A stretch of 64,000 bases of DNA from Pezicula radicicola (taxonomy: Eukaryota; Ascomycota; Leotiomycetes; Helotiales; Dermateaceae), in assembly GCA_003008705.1 (NCBI GenBank), contig PDUO01000032.1:278747-342746 (forward strand), read 5' to 3'. Below, one piece after another: positions 11,558 through 21,968 of this stretch; position 1 is the stretch's first letter; each line of letters starts with the position of its first letter. The notes beneath the pieces are model-generated. The model did not search any database. It was not told the origin of the DNA and saw nothing but the letters and a program-made list of their open reading frames with translations. Position numbers and translations under genes: made by a program.

Positions 11558-12694
11558 TTAAATTTCCTCTCCCAAAAAGTCCTCATAATAATCCTCCACC
11601 TCTGGATCCTCATGATCACTATCCACCTCCGGATCCTCATGCGAACCCTCTCCACAGCTCCAGCTAAGATCACCCGCCGCCAAAGCCTCCAAAAGTTGTT
11701 CCATCTCAGATTCCATCACCAGGATATAAAGTTTAACTCTACGTCTAAGTACGTCCTCATATGATATCACGAGTACCAATCCCCCATTCCCTTCCTTCCT
11801 TTCCATGAAATAAATATGTCCATCGGTTTCCCCGTTAGAGACCTTGAGGTCTTGGCGACAGTAGGGGCAATTGCAATTTGTGGTTGGCGTATGAATGTTG
11901 AATGATTTGGCGTTTTTGAAGACGCCTTCTAGGCAGTCTTGACAGAATGTGTGCCCGCAAGGTGTGATGGCGATTTTGGATATTGATTTGTCTGAGAATG
12001 GTGCCATGCAGATGGCACAGTCGTCGTTGGCGTATGCCTCGTGGAGGCTTTGTTGAAGAGTAAGTTTTTGTTGTGGTGTTGTTTGAGTTGATGTTGATGT
12101 TGATGTTGATATTTCTGATGAATCACCTTGGATAGTTAGTTATTTGATCAACGGCGAGGTGATGTATAAGTTCTTACCTTGTTTAGTGACTGGTGTTTGG
12201 GTTGTAGTAGTTGTTGATAGTGGCTCGCTCTCATTGGCGAGAGTTTCTGTGAGCGATGAGATATCGTTTGAGGAATCACCTGGGTTGGTTAGTTGTTTGG
12301 TCGACGGTGAGGTACTGTATGGGTTCTTACCTTGTTCGGTGATTGGTGTTTGTGTTGTAGTAGTAGTTGTCGATGGTTCGTTCTCGTCGGCGAGAAATTC
12401 ATTGAACCATGAATTGTTGTTGTTGGAGGGGTCATCTAGGTTGGTTAGTTAGTTGATCAAGTAAGAGGTGATGTCTATGTACTTACCTTCATTGGTGATT
12501 GTTGATGGTTTTATAAAGAGGTTCTCATTGGTGATGAATGGATAGACCGAGGATTCACTCTGGTCTTTTTGTTGTTTGTTGTTGGAGGTAGTACCTTGGT
12601 TGGTTAGTTGTTTGGTCAACAAAGGGGTGTTGTATGAGTACTTGTACTTACCTTTATTGGTGATTGTTGTTTGTTTTGAAGTAGTGGAAGACAT
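11558..12694 (-). CDS. RING-finger protein with a tandemly duplicated exon array
   Basis: Five exons: 12652-12694, 12487-12594, 12331-12435, 12178-12279 and 11558-12126, giving 308 residues; all four introns (57, 51, 51, 51 nt) are phase 1. The C-terminal exon encodes a complete C3HC4 RING with ligands Cys156, Cys159, Cys176, His178, Cys181, Cys184, Cys206 and Cys209 (CAIC, CGHTFCQDC, CPYC), then an acidic tail, so an E3 ubiquitin ligase role is plausible. Exons 1-4 encode only a Thr/Ser/Asn/Gln-rich linker made of repeated units ending in TTTTTQTP-like motifs. An in-frame upstream ATG at 12853 exists; I prefer 12694 because the extra leader codons are simple-sequence repeats. The N-terminal boundary is therefore uncertain. 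Confidence 0.8.
12127..12694 (-). repeat. Tandem array of homologous exon-intron units inside the RING gene
   Basis: Introns 12595-12651, 12436-12486, 12280-12330 and 12127-12177 are recognisably the same sequence. Each starts GTAAGTAC or GTAAGAAC, contains a TTGACCAAA-like block and ends in CTAACCAACC-like branch/acceptor sequence. By hand alignment the last two agree at 40 of 51 positions without gaps. The exons between them also align, with similar first ~15 and last ~35 bases. The unit is therefore exon plus intron. Confidence 0.85.
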
Positions 12695-12907
12695 TGTCGA
12701 AGGTTTGTTGGTTGTTTGTTTGTTTGTTTGTTTGTTGGTGATGAGGCGATACCGAAGTGTTGGCTTGCCTTGTGAAGGTTCAAGCTCGGTATGAGTATGT
12801 TTTGTTTGTGTTTGAGATTCGATTTTGGAAATTTTTTGATAGCCGGTGATCATATGTGTATGTACGGACGAAGAAAAAAAAAGTGATTCTGGGGGTGGGG
12901 AGCGAGT

Positions 12908-12915
12908 CTTATATA
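12908..12915 (-). promoter_or_regulatory. TATA box of the RING gene
   Basis: TATATAAG on the minus strand, about 55 bases upstream of the distal ATG (12853) and 214 upstream of the preferred ATG (12694). A transcription start some 30 bases downstream would include both. Confidence 0.45.
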
Positions 12916-14560
12916 CCCAGTATTGGTGCTAATTTTCTTAGCTGCACTCTCACTATGTGAATCAACTCTATGAATCACGCCGAAAAGATGATCCACAAAG
13001 AGAACTAGTTAAGTGTTAGATTTGTTGCTAATGATGGCCGGCTAGCTTAATGGTAGACTATAGTATTCAGTGCGAAGCGAGGGGAAAGCCGGTTGTGTTG
13101 ATGATCTATCTAAATCAATTCAAATTGGACTAAACTCAACGACTACTTACTAGAGCCTGAAAGAATCACTAAGAATTGCTCTAATCCTTAGAAAAATGTC
13201 ACAGAAAGTGTAATGTGTCAACTAGGCATGCTTTACGCTAAAATAGTGAAATGCCTCAATGCCCAATGTAAACGCTAGATTAGTAGTAGTATCGTAGAGC
13301 ATTGACACCATTGTCATTGCTAGTATCTCTAGTAACCTCGCAAATCTGGCCAAATAAGCACAAAAAAGTTATCATCTGTGAGTCAATTGTACAATAGTCT
13401 TCAAGTCTTCAACGAAATTTGCAACCACACTTCCTCTCAACCTGCTTCCTTCGGGCATCAAAGTACAAACACCATACTCCCTGTCCCTAGCAAAGCCCAG
13501 CAAGAACTAATTAAGAATATCGAGATTGAGAAACACAAATAAGCATGCCCAATTATGCACTAGCAGTAGAACACACCAGAATGAAAACTTGAATATTTAA
13601 TTATGGGGGGAAAAGAAAGAAAAAAGCCCTAGCTTAACAATAGTCAATACTAAATCAACAAACTGAGTCAACACTAAGGTCAACACTACTAGTTCAACAC
13701 TGCTAAGTTAGTTACCTAATTAACAACTACAACCAACTAGTGTTCGGTATGACTACAATTTGGAAAGTCCTCCGAATATCACACCAGAAGTAGAACATAT
13801 CAGAATAAGACGCCCGATAAGAAGCCCGAACGGAGGCATACACTAAGATACTAGTTTTGCATTCTCGAGTACACCTGGCACTTTCTACATACCTGACTAA
13901 AAAAGGGTTATGACTAACCAGCGTTTCCATTCCGCACTCTTCACATGCCATGCCATGCTGAAGGGCAATGCATTAATGTTTTTCTATTGTAGTTCACAAT
14001 TCTTACAACGCTACTGTTCGTAGCAAGTGCCATAATCTGATTACTTATTTTTCCAGGAATTAAAGTTCAGAGATATCAGATCAAAGCTTTGTAATTTAGA
14101 ATTTAAGCCTCTTTACCTTTATTCATAATATTTACAGAGGTAGAATAGGGCTGTCATTATTTATTTTTCCAGTTTCATTCCCCTTCTTATTATCTCATTC
14201 CTTTCAATCTTCTATTGAATACAGCGGGTAACCCGCAGCCCCCAATTACTCGCAAGAGCAAGTAAACCATACAGTTCAGACTGAAGTAACCGACTCAGTC
14301 CGCAGCTGTTGACTCCAACACCCAAGCGCTCAGTGAGGCCTATCATGGTGTCAGAATATTCAAGAGAAACTAAAAACATGCTCCACGTACCTGGTAGATA
14401 AGAATTACGGGGAGAAACACAACACAAGTGGGTATATTCCTTTGCCATCGCATAACATAATCCTTCGATCCAGTAACCATCTTCTTAATATCCAACCTGG
14501 CACCCCGGAAAGTATTCTCTCTCTTACTACCACCATATCATCATTCGGCATATTAACAGC
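12916..14560. other. Intergenic region, no supported protein gene
   Basis: Short open frames such as 13727-13951 and 14212-14448 (both minus, both ATG) lack family resemblance and coding bias. The only structured item is the tRNA-like sequence at 13037-13093. Confidence 0.5.
13037..13093 (+). pseudogene. tRNA-like relic lacking a T-arm
   Basis: GCCGGCT (13037-13043) pairs over 7 bp with AGCCGGT (13087-13093). A D-arm-like TAGCTTAATGGTAGAC follows the first strand, close to the A-box consensus. There is no TTCGAAT-type T-loop and the total is only 57 nt, so it is not a functional cytosolic tRNA by this reading. It may be a decayed tRNA or a chance hairpin. Confidence 0.3.
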
Positions 14561-15451
14561 TCAATTCCCATTATAAAGCTCGTATGGTTGTGGGTGTTTC
14601 GAATTCCTGTGAAGTTCGTAGTATGTTTGTTGATTGGCCACTTGTATTTGGCCTGGAATCGAGGTTCTTCCTCCTTCATTATAAACAATTTGTTGACGAT
14701 TTTTCTTCCCCCAACGATCTCTAAACAGGCATAAACTGACTAGAGCGATTAATGCAATACCAAGTGGAATTCCAAGCCCGGCACCCACACCCACCAATTC
14801 AGAATTGGTTGGTCTCGAGTTGCACAAATCATCGCTGGAAGGTGAATTTGAACCTGTGCTAATTGCTGCTGGGGCGACTGATGTACTGGAACTTGTGCTA
14901 ATTGTTGCTGTGGTGACTGATATACTGGAACTTGTGCCAGTTGATGATGTTGTGGAGCCGGATGTACTCGTACTGGTGGTACTGGTACTTGTTGACAACG
15001 ATCCAGCGACTCTCAAGACGTTTCCTGGGACGAAAGAGTTTGCCATAAATGTTCCAGTTCCTTCAGTACATGCAAAGTTTGCTGTTGTGTTGCCACACCA
15101 CCATCCACCTTGGGGACAAGGGTACATGTTTGCCCAATTATTTGAATCTATGATTTGCGTTAGTCTCGATCTGAAGACAAGCAATGAGATATGAGTACTG
15201 TACAAGCCAATAAAGTAGAACGTGCTTGATAGAAAAAGATAATAGGATTTACCTGATAAGCATTGAGAAGGACATACAGCACTTGTCCAATCGGTACAGG
15301 CTCCTCTATAGACCAGTCCAATGGCACCGTAACACAAACCACTAGTCAGACATGCCTCTCCTCGAAGACAACATGATGAAGCCGAGGCAGTTGGATTGCA
15401 AGCTACATAATTTGTCGCATCTTGGCCCGAATTCCAGGTGCATTGTGTCAT
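14561..15451 (-). CDS. Cys-rich, Ser/Thr-rich single-pass membrane protein
   Basis: Two exons, 15253-15451 and 14561-15147, with a 105-nt intron (GTAAAT donor, ACTAACG branch, CATAG acceptor), giving 261 residues. The intron is stop-free and divisible by three, so retention would give 296 residues. Order: an N-terminal Cys-rich domain with about a dozen cysteines (CTW, PCN-like ACNP, SCCLRG, CPQGGWWCGN), a Ser/Thr stretch likely to be O-glycosylated, one transmembrane segment (LGIPLGIALIALVSLCLF) and a short basic cytoplasmic tail. No signal peptide precedes the Cys domain at the chosen ATG. Proteins of this plan are common and poorly characterised in ascomycetes, and a cell-surface or wall-sensing role is only a guess. 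Confidence 0.75.
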   Translation of the reverse strand: MTQCTWNSGQDATNYVACNPTASASSCCLRGEACLTSGLCYGAIGLVYRGACTDWTSAVCPSQCLSGKSYYLFLSSTFYFIGLYSTHISLLVFRSRLTQIIDSNNWANMYPCPQGGWWCGNTTANFACTEGTGTFMANSFVPGNVLRVAGSLSTSTSTTSTSTSGSTTSSTGTSSSISVTTATISTSSSTSVAPAAISTGSNSPSSDDLCNSRPTNSELVGVGAGLGIPLGIALIALVSLCLFRDRWGKKNRQQIVYNEGGRTSIPGQIQVANQQTYYELHRNSKHPQPYELYNGN

Positions 15452-16710
15452 ATTGAATTAAGATAGAAATAGCCTCTGAATGATGATATCTTGCAATTAC
15501 AAGTGAAAGGTTGTGGTACTTTCGTACAGTACAAATTAAGCGACGGGTATTTCGCAAAGCCAAAGAGTCGAATTTAGTTTCCGTAGTATCTACTGTGCGA
15601 CCTTGGGGATGTTACACCGTTAAGTATGCAGTGGTCCATCAGTCCCCAATTTCAAAAGCTACAAGGTTGAAGGATCCTGTACATGTAGGCCAATTGGATA
15701 GCGAATTGAATTGTATAAGCGCTCTCATTCAGTAGTAGTGCAGGTGCGGTTGCGGCACGGCACGCACGCCGCTATAAATAAGGGGACCACCAGGATGGCC
15801 ACAGAGGCGTAACAGGCGTTTGTCCCTGTCGCCTCGTTTCATATTTCTACGGGAATAATTTATTGGGACGAGTTAGGAGAAGGTGTGGTAAATCGTGATG
15901 CAGGTCTTGACCCGACTCTGCCCTACTGGCGCCTACTTAAGGAGGGTGGGGGTGAACAGGCTTTGCGCTTCTACAACTAATTACAAGGACTCGCTTGCTA
16001 CAGGTTATTATTTTGTACATACATTTCTACATAGGCCCCAGAATTGCCCACTTCTGTCCACTCTACCTGTATATTTTGTGCAAGAAAAGTAGGTAGTGAG
16101 ATACTGTATAAAAGCATAAAGTCTGTAGAGATGGAAGACATGACCTCGGCTGGGCGAGCTAATAAGCATAATAATATGTGCTGAAACCTATTAATCACTT
16201 TTCGAAGGTATATCATAACTCTTCTACCAAATAAGACTACCAAATCGGGCTGTACGAGCAACACGGACATACCGGTATCGACATCTGAGAGCAACCACCA
16301 CAACTTTAAATTGCTTAGTCAGGACTCCCCTGGGCGCTGGTGGCGCAATCTTATTTGCACAACATTCTACAACAGCATAACCTCGCAATTTGTTCATTAA
16401 TAATTGATGCCTTTGATGTTTTTTGTTGTGGCTCAAGTGGCCTTTGGTAAAATTGTAGCTATTGTCGTCTTTCTCGTTGCTTGTCAATTATGGTGGGTGT
16501 ACTGGTCACAGTGGATTCTGGGATTTATTGCCCATGGGTTGCTACGCTTCCTCCACCACTCCTGAATGAAACTCTAGGTGTAAGTTTCGCCCAAGAGCCT
16601 TCTGCTTTAATTTCTAAATCAATCTCTGCTGTGTTACTAATATCAGCAAGCAGTTCCAGCGATTCTTCATTATCAACACTTCTGACGTGTTGGAAATAAT
16701 GCTTTCAAAT
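15452..16710. other. Intergenic region with a candidate promoter
   Basis: No supported gene. A clear TATA box lies at 15773-15780 downstream of a GC-rich block, but no convincing frame follows it. Confidence 0.5.
15773..15780 (+). promoter_or_regulatory. Orphan TATA box
   Basis: TATAAATA lies directly after a GC-rich GGCACGGCACGCAC block (15754-15767). No downstream reading frame is convincing, so it may drive a non-coding transcript or nothing. Confidence 0.3.
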
Positions 16711-16779
16711 CACCGGAGTATTCGGAAAGTCTATTTAGTCTTATATGTGGTGTGGCAACCCCACATCTGAATAGCTTCA
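16711..16779 (+). repeat. Dispersed repeat, copy 1
   Basis: About 69 bases nearly identical to 43908-43974: both run from CACCGG, through TTCGGAAAGTCTATTTAGTC and a TGTGG/CCCACA hairpin, to GAATAGCTTCA. Similarity continues weakly for about 40 more bases. It looks like part of a short mobile element or a repeat remnant. Confidence 0.8.
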
Positions 16780-16978
16780 ATTCAGATAATTCAACCTATT
16801 ATTTCTGACATGACGAGCCGAAGAATCGAGACTCAGCCACATCTTTTTTGTAGCTCGATGTCAATGTCGAACAGATTGATGAAGCTCAATCAGATATCTA
16901 TTTGGATAGCAAAAAATATAGTTGTTAGTACTCAGCTTGTAGCGGCTTTTTCCTTCTTCTCAAGACTAACATTCAAGG

Positions 16979-17465
16979 ATGTTGAACCGTCATATCTAGC
17001 TTTCCGATCATGGCGGGAACATATCGCAGCTATTGAGACGTAAGTTCACTTCGGTCTTCTTCAGAAAAGGATACTCTTAGCTCACAAGATAGTTCAGTAT
17101 CGTTGAAGAGCATATAAGCTCAGCGCTCATTGTAGAAAACAACGTTGAGCCTAGCAGTGAACTTCGCAGCAAAGTCACAAAATATCACACTCAACGGGCA
17201 AAAGGTTCCCTTTGATTCATGGGATTTGCTCTTGTTAGGGCCTCATTCCATTCGAGACGACAAGAACAAGAATCAAGTACTAAATCGACCGTTCAATACG
17301 TCTGCATATGCTATCAGCTTTCGAGGAGCGCAGCAAGTACTGTGCGATTGTTCTTTGAAAGGTCGTTACGGTAAGTTTGATCTACTGCTTGCAGAATTAT
17401 GTTCAAGCCCTACACTTAGTCTACGATGCATTGATTTGGCAACTCATAGTGTTAATTTCCAATGA
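16979..17465 (+). pseudogene. Decayed GT25-type glycosyltransferase fragment
   Basis: Three segments in different frames resemble successive parts of a GT25 (LPS-type) glycosyltransferase. SYLAFRSWREHIAAIE lies near 16979-17040 and ends at a GTAAGT-like donor. SSALIVENNV follows near 17100-17190, where family members have an acidic DDV; here it reads NNV. WDLLLLGPH and TSAYAISFRGAQQVL follow at about 17217-17340 after a frameshift, then FDLLLAELC. In-frame stops and the frame change argue against a functional gene. The assignment rests on motif resemblance only. Confidence 0.5.
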
Positions 17466-18555
17466 GATTACTGCTGGGACAAAACAGAAAGATTTGGAAT
17501 CCAAGCTTGGTCATTACAACTCGTTTCCAGAGTTCGTTAGTGGGAAACTCAGGTACAGTTGGGTAAGACAAATGGCGGATTAGTATCCAAGCAAACAAAG
17601 GGCAGATCTCTCAGGTAAGGGTGGCTGGCGTTTGCTCCTGAGGCCTTCATTTTGAGTCGAAATTTTGGCAATTATAGTAGCCACCATTGTGGAAGTCTCA
17701 TGAAACTATTGGCGATCTCAAGGAAAGGGCCATGACTCCGGAAGGCTGTCCTGACCAGGGAACGAGGTATGAAACCGATGCCTTCTTCAAACCAGAAGCT
17801 TGCTTCTACCTGGAAAGCAACATATTGAGTAGATACGGATGATTGATCGGATCCTGAACAACGGGGTCGCAGGGCGAGCCAAAGAGAACCTAAGCGTCCG
17901 CCGAACCACACAACCTAACACCAACCAGAGCAAAAGAGGCTTCACCCAAAGAGCGAGCAAATCGGAAGACATTCTCGAGGGTGCCGAGGGATAAAGGATA
18001 AGGTTGCAGAGCTGTTGCACCGTATGAAATTAAGCGACATGTACTATACTCTGGTGTTGGAATCGGAAAGCTGCTAAGCGCTAAGATACTTAGAGATTAA
18101 TTGGCTACACGATTGGAGGTATCACCACAATACTCGAACGAAGAATGTGTTTTGTCACGCGCCGCTCTGATATGGAGTGCGTCTGTAGAGCCAATCGAAC
18201 TTGTATCCATGTAAGCCTCCTCCTGCATGGCAAACTCCAACTTACCGAACTGTCGGGTCAACAACGCATTAGCTCCTGGAATCTCTGAAGGTCGCTGAAC
18301 CAAAATACTTTATTCAAAGCTCCTGGTCATGGGGTTGATACACTTGCTATGGTACTTCGGTGTGGCGCTGTTGGAATCCAACATTTACCACTGCACTATC
18401 CATATACGGCCAGCCCCTGGTTCGTGTATTCCGACTAATTGACATAGCGCTATTCTCGTATGATAGAAGCCAGTAGTCAATTGTAAGTAAGTTGTTGACC
18501 GTTTAAGTTCTAGTGATGCCTTCTTGACGAAGGTACTTGTACATGAAAATATGCC
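17466..18555. other. Decayed or non-coding stretch
   Basis: Between the two relics no frame is coherent. Fragments such as those at 17672-17911 (minus) and 18097-18303 (minus) are short and unrecognised. This may be more of the same decayed locus. Confidence 0.4.
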
Positions 18556-19227
18556 ATGTCTTTGGCTGCAGTATGGACATTCGAACACCCAACCAACGTA
18601 ATGGCGAATTTTCTAGTTAGCATCGGTTGGGAACCCCAAACTTTCAATTCAGATAATCTTCGGGGCTTCTCTTTAAACTTGTGGCCGCTGAGAGACGCTT
18701 CGTTCGAAGATCGATGTACAGATTATACTCTACGCTGCTGTACTCCTCGTTGTTAAATTGTTCAGCCGTCCCATACCTTCGAGAAGATTTGGCACTAACA
18801 GCCTCACAGGGGATCAAAGTGTTTTCAACACTGTGCTTTTGACACCAAATAATGCCGACGTGGATATCGATGTTGCCCATGCTGGTACGTATCAGTTGGC
18901 ATGGGAGGAAACCCAGGACAATCACAATGCCATAGCAGCTAACATAAGTTTTCGGAGGTTTTCACCAGGCTTCAACGTTCTTCGAGATGATTCCTCAGTG
19001 ACCTTGAGTTCGACCGCAACATTGTCCACATTGTCACAACATCGTCTTCTGTCGGTATCATCAAAGCAGACTCACAAACGTCAACTGCCCAGCCGATGAT
19101 CATCGGGCTGAGTATAGGTTTCGAGATTCAACTACTTGCTTGTATCATCGGTGCCGTACGGATCGTCCATACATCTTCTCTTCTACCTTGTCTAGCCAAC
19201 AATTAATTAGTGCCTGATTAGTTTTCA
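18556..19227 (+). pseudogene. Frameshifted relic of a Ser/Thr-rich single-pass membrane protein
   Basis: A first frame (18556-18756, with SIGWEPQTFNSDN and LNLWPLRDASFEDRC) is followed by a second (18758-19030, with AHAGTYQLAWEETQDNHN, then a Ser/Thr-rich run). The likely continuation, TSSSVGIIKADSQTSTAQP and a hydrophobic IIGLSIGFEIQLLACIIGA segment, is in a third frame up to a stop near 19227. The order extracellular domain, Ser/Thr stalk, membrane segment is coherent but the frame changes twice. I cannot place clean introns at both breaks, so a pseudogene is the better reading. Confidence 0.45.
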
Positions 19228-19874
19228 ATCACTGAAAAAAGAGCAGTCTCAAGTTATAAAAACACTACAAGTGATGAAAAGTCCTCTCATGCTTTTAAAG
19301 AAATCAACAAACTACCATAAAAGCACAAAAGGGAGTTCGTTTGCTGCGCCCTCCAAACCTTCCACTCCGTTCATCCTTTCCCTCAAATCAAAATCTGACA
19401 ACTGAGGAACATAACATTTGGGGGAAAAAGACAAGAAACGCCGAAGACCAAACCCATTTCCATTCTTCTTGTCGGTCCATTCCCCATTTCTCTGTAGAAA
19501 TTACGCAGGCAGGTTCATAATCTTTATGTACAAGAGGGGCTCAGCTCACACTGATCCCCAAGGAGACAAAACTTACACGCGCTAGATGTCAGGCCAATTG
19601 GCATTCGTCTACTTTCGAGGTACGAGGACAGTGAGAAAAGAAAAATAGTCCCCGAAGCAGACCAAACCCCACCAGGTGAAAATGCAGCAAAACAAGTGTT
19701 GATGGTCAATGCTCAAAGCCAGCCACGCAGCCATCCGTGATGAGAAACGTCCAAGGAAACAAGAAACGAGGCGCCCGAGTTTGAAATGGCACAGAGGGCC
19801 CATGCATTTCACGAGCCTTTGCGCTCGTTTATCCGATACGGGTCAGAGGATTTACTCTGTAGCAATTGGAGAAT
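19228..19874. other. 3' flank of the NRC-2-like kinase gene
   Basis: No supported gene. It probably contains the 3' UTR of the kinase gene, which ends at 19875. Confidence 0.5.
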
Positions 19875-21968
19875 CTAGTTCCTCCCATCGTATCGACCGT
19901 TGTTCTGGTCCTCGTGCTGATGCTCATCACCATCGTGCTGCAGAGTGACCGAGTTAAAGGCCTCGAATGGGTCCGAGATTTCGGCTCCCGGCGTCGCTAG
20001 GCCTGAATCCAGTGGAACACCCTTGGGTAGAGCCATCATGCCTCTCGTACCACTAATATCCATACTCTCGCTCTCCTTAACGTTCCTGAAGTTCACCGTG
20101 TCAATACCGCGACCTTGATTTGGGATCATTGGAGGCTTCATGTGTCTGATCAGTGCCCATTGTGTGGTGCGGAAGAAGGGATGGGTTTTAACGTCGGATG
20201 CGCCTGCGCGGGCTCCGAGACGACGATTCTCATCCTTGATGAGTAGTTTTCGGACGAGAGATTTACAGAGACTATGAATGAGTTAGCAAAGAAAGATGAC
20301 TAAGACTCCCGAAACCACTAACTTTGAGACCTGAGGAGATCCAGAGTGCTCAGGAAATGGAACATCATCCCTCAGAATATTGGCAAATGTTGCGTTCCTG
20401 TTTTTGCCCTTGAATGGTGTTGTGCCGAACAACATCTCATAGACCAATATTCCAAGTGTCCACCAATCCACGGCACTCGTATGCCCGCACCCTTTGATGA
20501 CCTCCGGCGCAATGTATTCCTCAGTTCCCACAAACGAATTGGTCCGGAAATTGTTTATGCAAGACTTCGTATCAATTGTTGGCAGCGAATTGGTGTTCGT
20601 GCCGTTCCTACCGACGATCATTGTGGGCTTTCCGCCAGGGTCGGATTGCTTGCTGAGATCAAAGTCTGATAACATAATATGACCAGATTGATGGAGCAGG
20701 ATATCTGCTGCTATTAGTAAATATCTTATATGAAGGAAGAAAAAACGTACTTTCAGGTTTCAAATCTCGATATATAAATCCCATCAGATGAAGATATTCC
20801 AAAGCTGCTGTCACCTCAGCTGCGTAGAACCTCGCATCGTCTTCTGGTATGCATTTTCCTGGGCGGGTTTGTAATGCTCTAAAAAATTCTCCACCACTGC
20901 AGTACTCCATGCAGAGGTATAAATTGTCCTCCGACTGGAAAGAATGATACAAGGTAACGATGAACGGGTGGTTGCTGGTGGCTAGGATTTCTTGCTCTGC
21001 TAGTGCCCGCTTGATCTTATTACGCTTGATCATCTCCTTTTTACTCAACACTATCACCACGTTAGTCAGGATATCGTAGTTAGTCCATGCACAATATACA
21101 TACCCTTCATTGCATAGAGCCTGCTACTCTTCTTTTCCCGCACTAGATACACCTTTCCCACATCTCCTTTACCAATCAATTTGATCTTGTCAAAACTTCC
21201 TGGGCCAACCTCAACATTCCGTACTTTTATGGAATTTGAGCTGTACGTCCTCCTGAAAGCAACCGCATTCCGTAGATTAGGGGGTTGCAAGGCTCCAAGT
21301 CCATCAGTTCCTGGCACCCCAAGCGCGACACCATTAGCAGCAGATTTCTCTTGGTCGATCAAGGCCAGCATACTCGTGCTGTTGTTATGTGCCATGATCA
21401 TTGGATCCTTGCCGAGTTCTGCGGTCGCTGGTCTTTCCCCACTTCCTTTACTTTTCGAGAACAAGCCTTGCGCGTTAGGAGCACTGGCAACTCTCCTGAG
21501 CTTTCGTGCCAGCTCTTCCTTCCCAGCAGTTGTAGCCTGATCATTTGCTCCTGAAACCCCATCGACCTTGAATGTTGGAGTATCGGGTGGGCTTGGAGGG
21601 ACCGATCCTTCATTGTGATGTCGTAATGCAGGAGGCCCTTGATGTGCAAAGTATGGGTTTGCGTGTGCTGTAGGACTGACACCATCATCTAATGGATTTC
21701 CTTCACTTGCCACCGTCGCTGAGCGATTTCGGTTCCCACCCGGAAAGAACTTGGATTGCCGGAATGAGCTCTTGCTCTCCGACTTGAGAGAGCCATCCTT
21801 CTCGCTCTTGTCCCCAATACTACTTATGCGAAAGAAGTTCTTCAGCTTCTGAGGGAAATGGCTATTGCCATTGGAATGCTTATTTGAGGACATTGAGATG
21901 CCGGAGAAGTTCCGCTTCTCGTTGGGTGACGAGGTCGCGGAGGAACTGTGAAAGACCGTAGTCGTCAT
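19875..21968 (-). CDS. nrc-2: AGC-family Ser/Thr protein kinase, NRC-2 / flippase-kinase type
   Basis: Four exons, 21104-21968, 20751-21050, 20323-20704 and 19875-20271, with introns of 53, 46 and 51 nt, give 647 residues from the first ATG of the open frame; an upstream exon cannot be excluded. A Ser-rich N-terminal region of ~255 residues precedes the kinase domain (about 260-550). Visible motifs are the Gly loop [11 protein letters not shown], the ATP lysine in YAMKVLSKKEM, the catalytic loop YRDLKPENILLHQ (split by intron 2), DFD in place of DFG (LSDFDLSKQ), the activation segment [13 protein letters not shown], and [18 protein letters not shown] at the end of the domain. Neurospora NRC-2 represses conidiation; yeast relatives regulate lipid flippases. 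Confidence 0.92.

Noticed and set aside
12449..12853. Single 134-codon protein read straight through the first two RING-gene exons
   Set aside because: It runs through intron 1 and stops inside intron 2. The homologous GT-AG blocks and the RING exon downstream support the spliced model.
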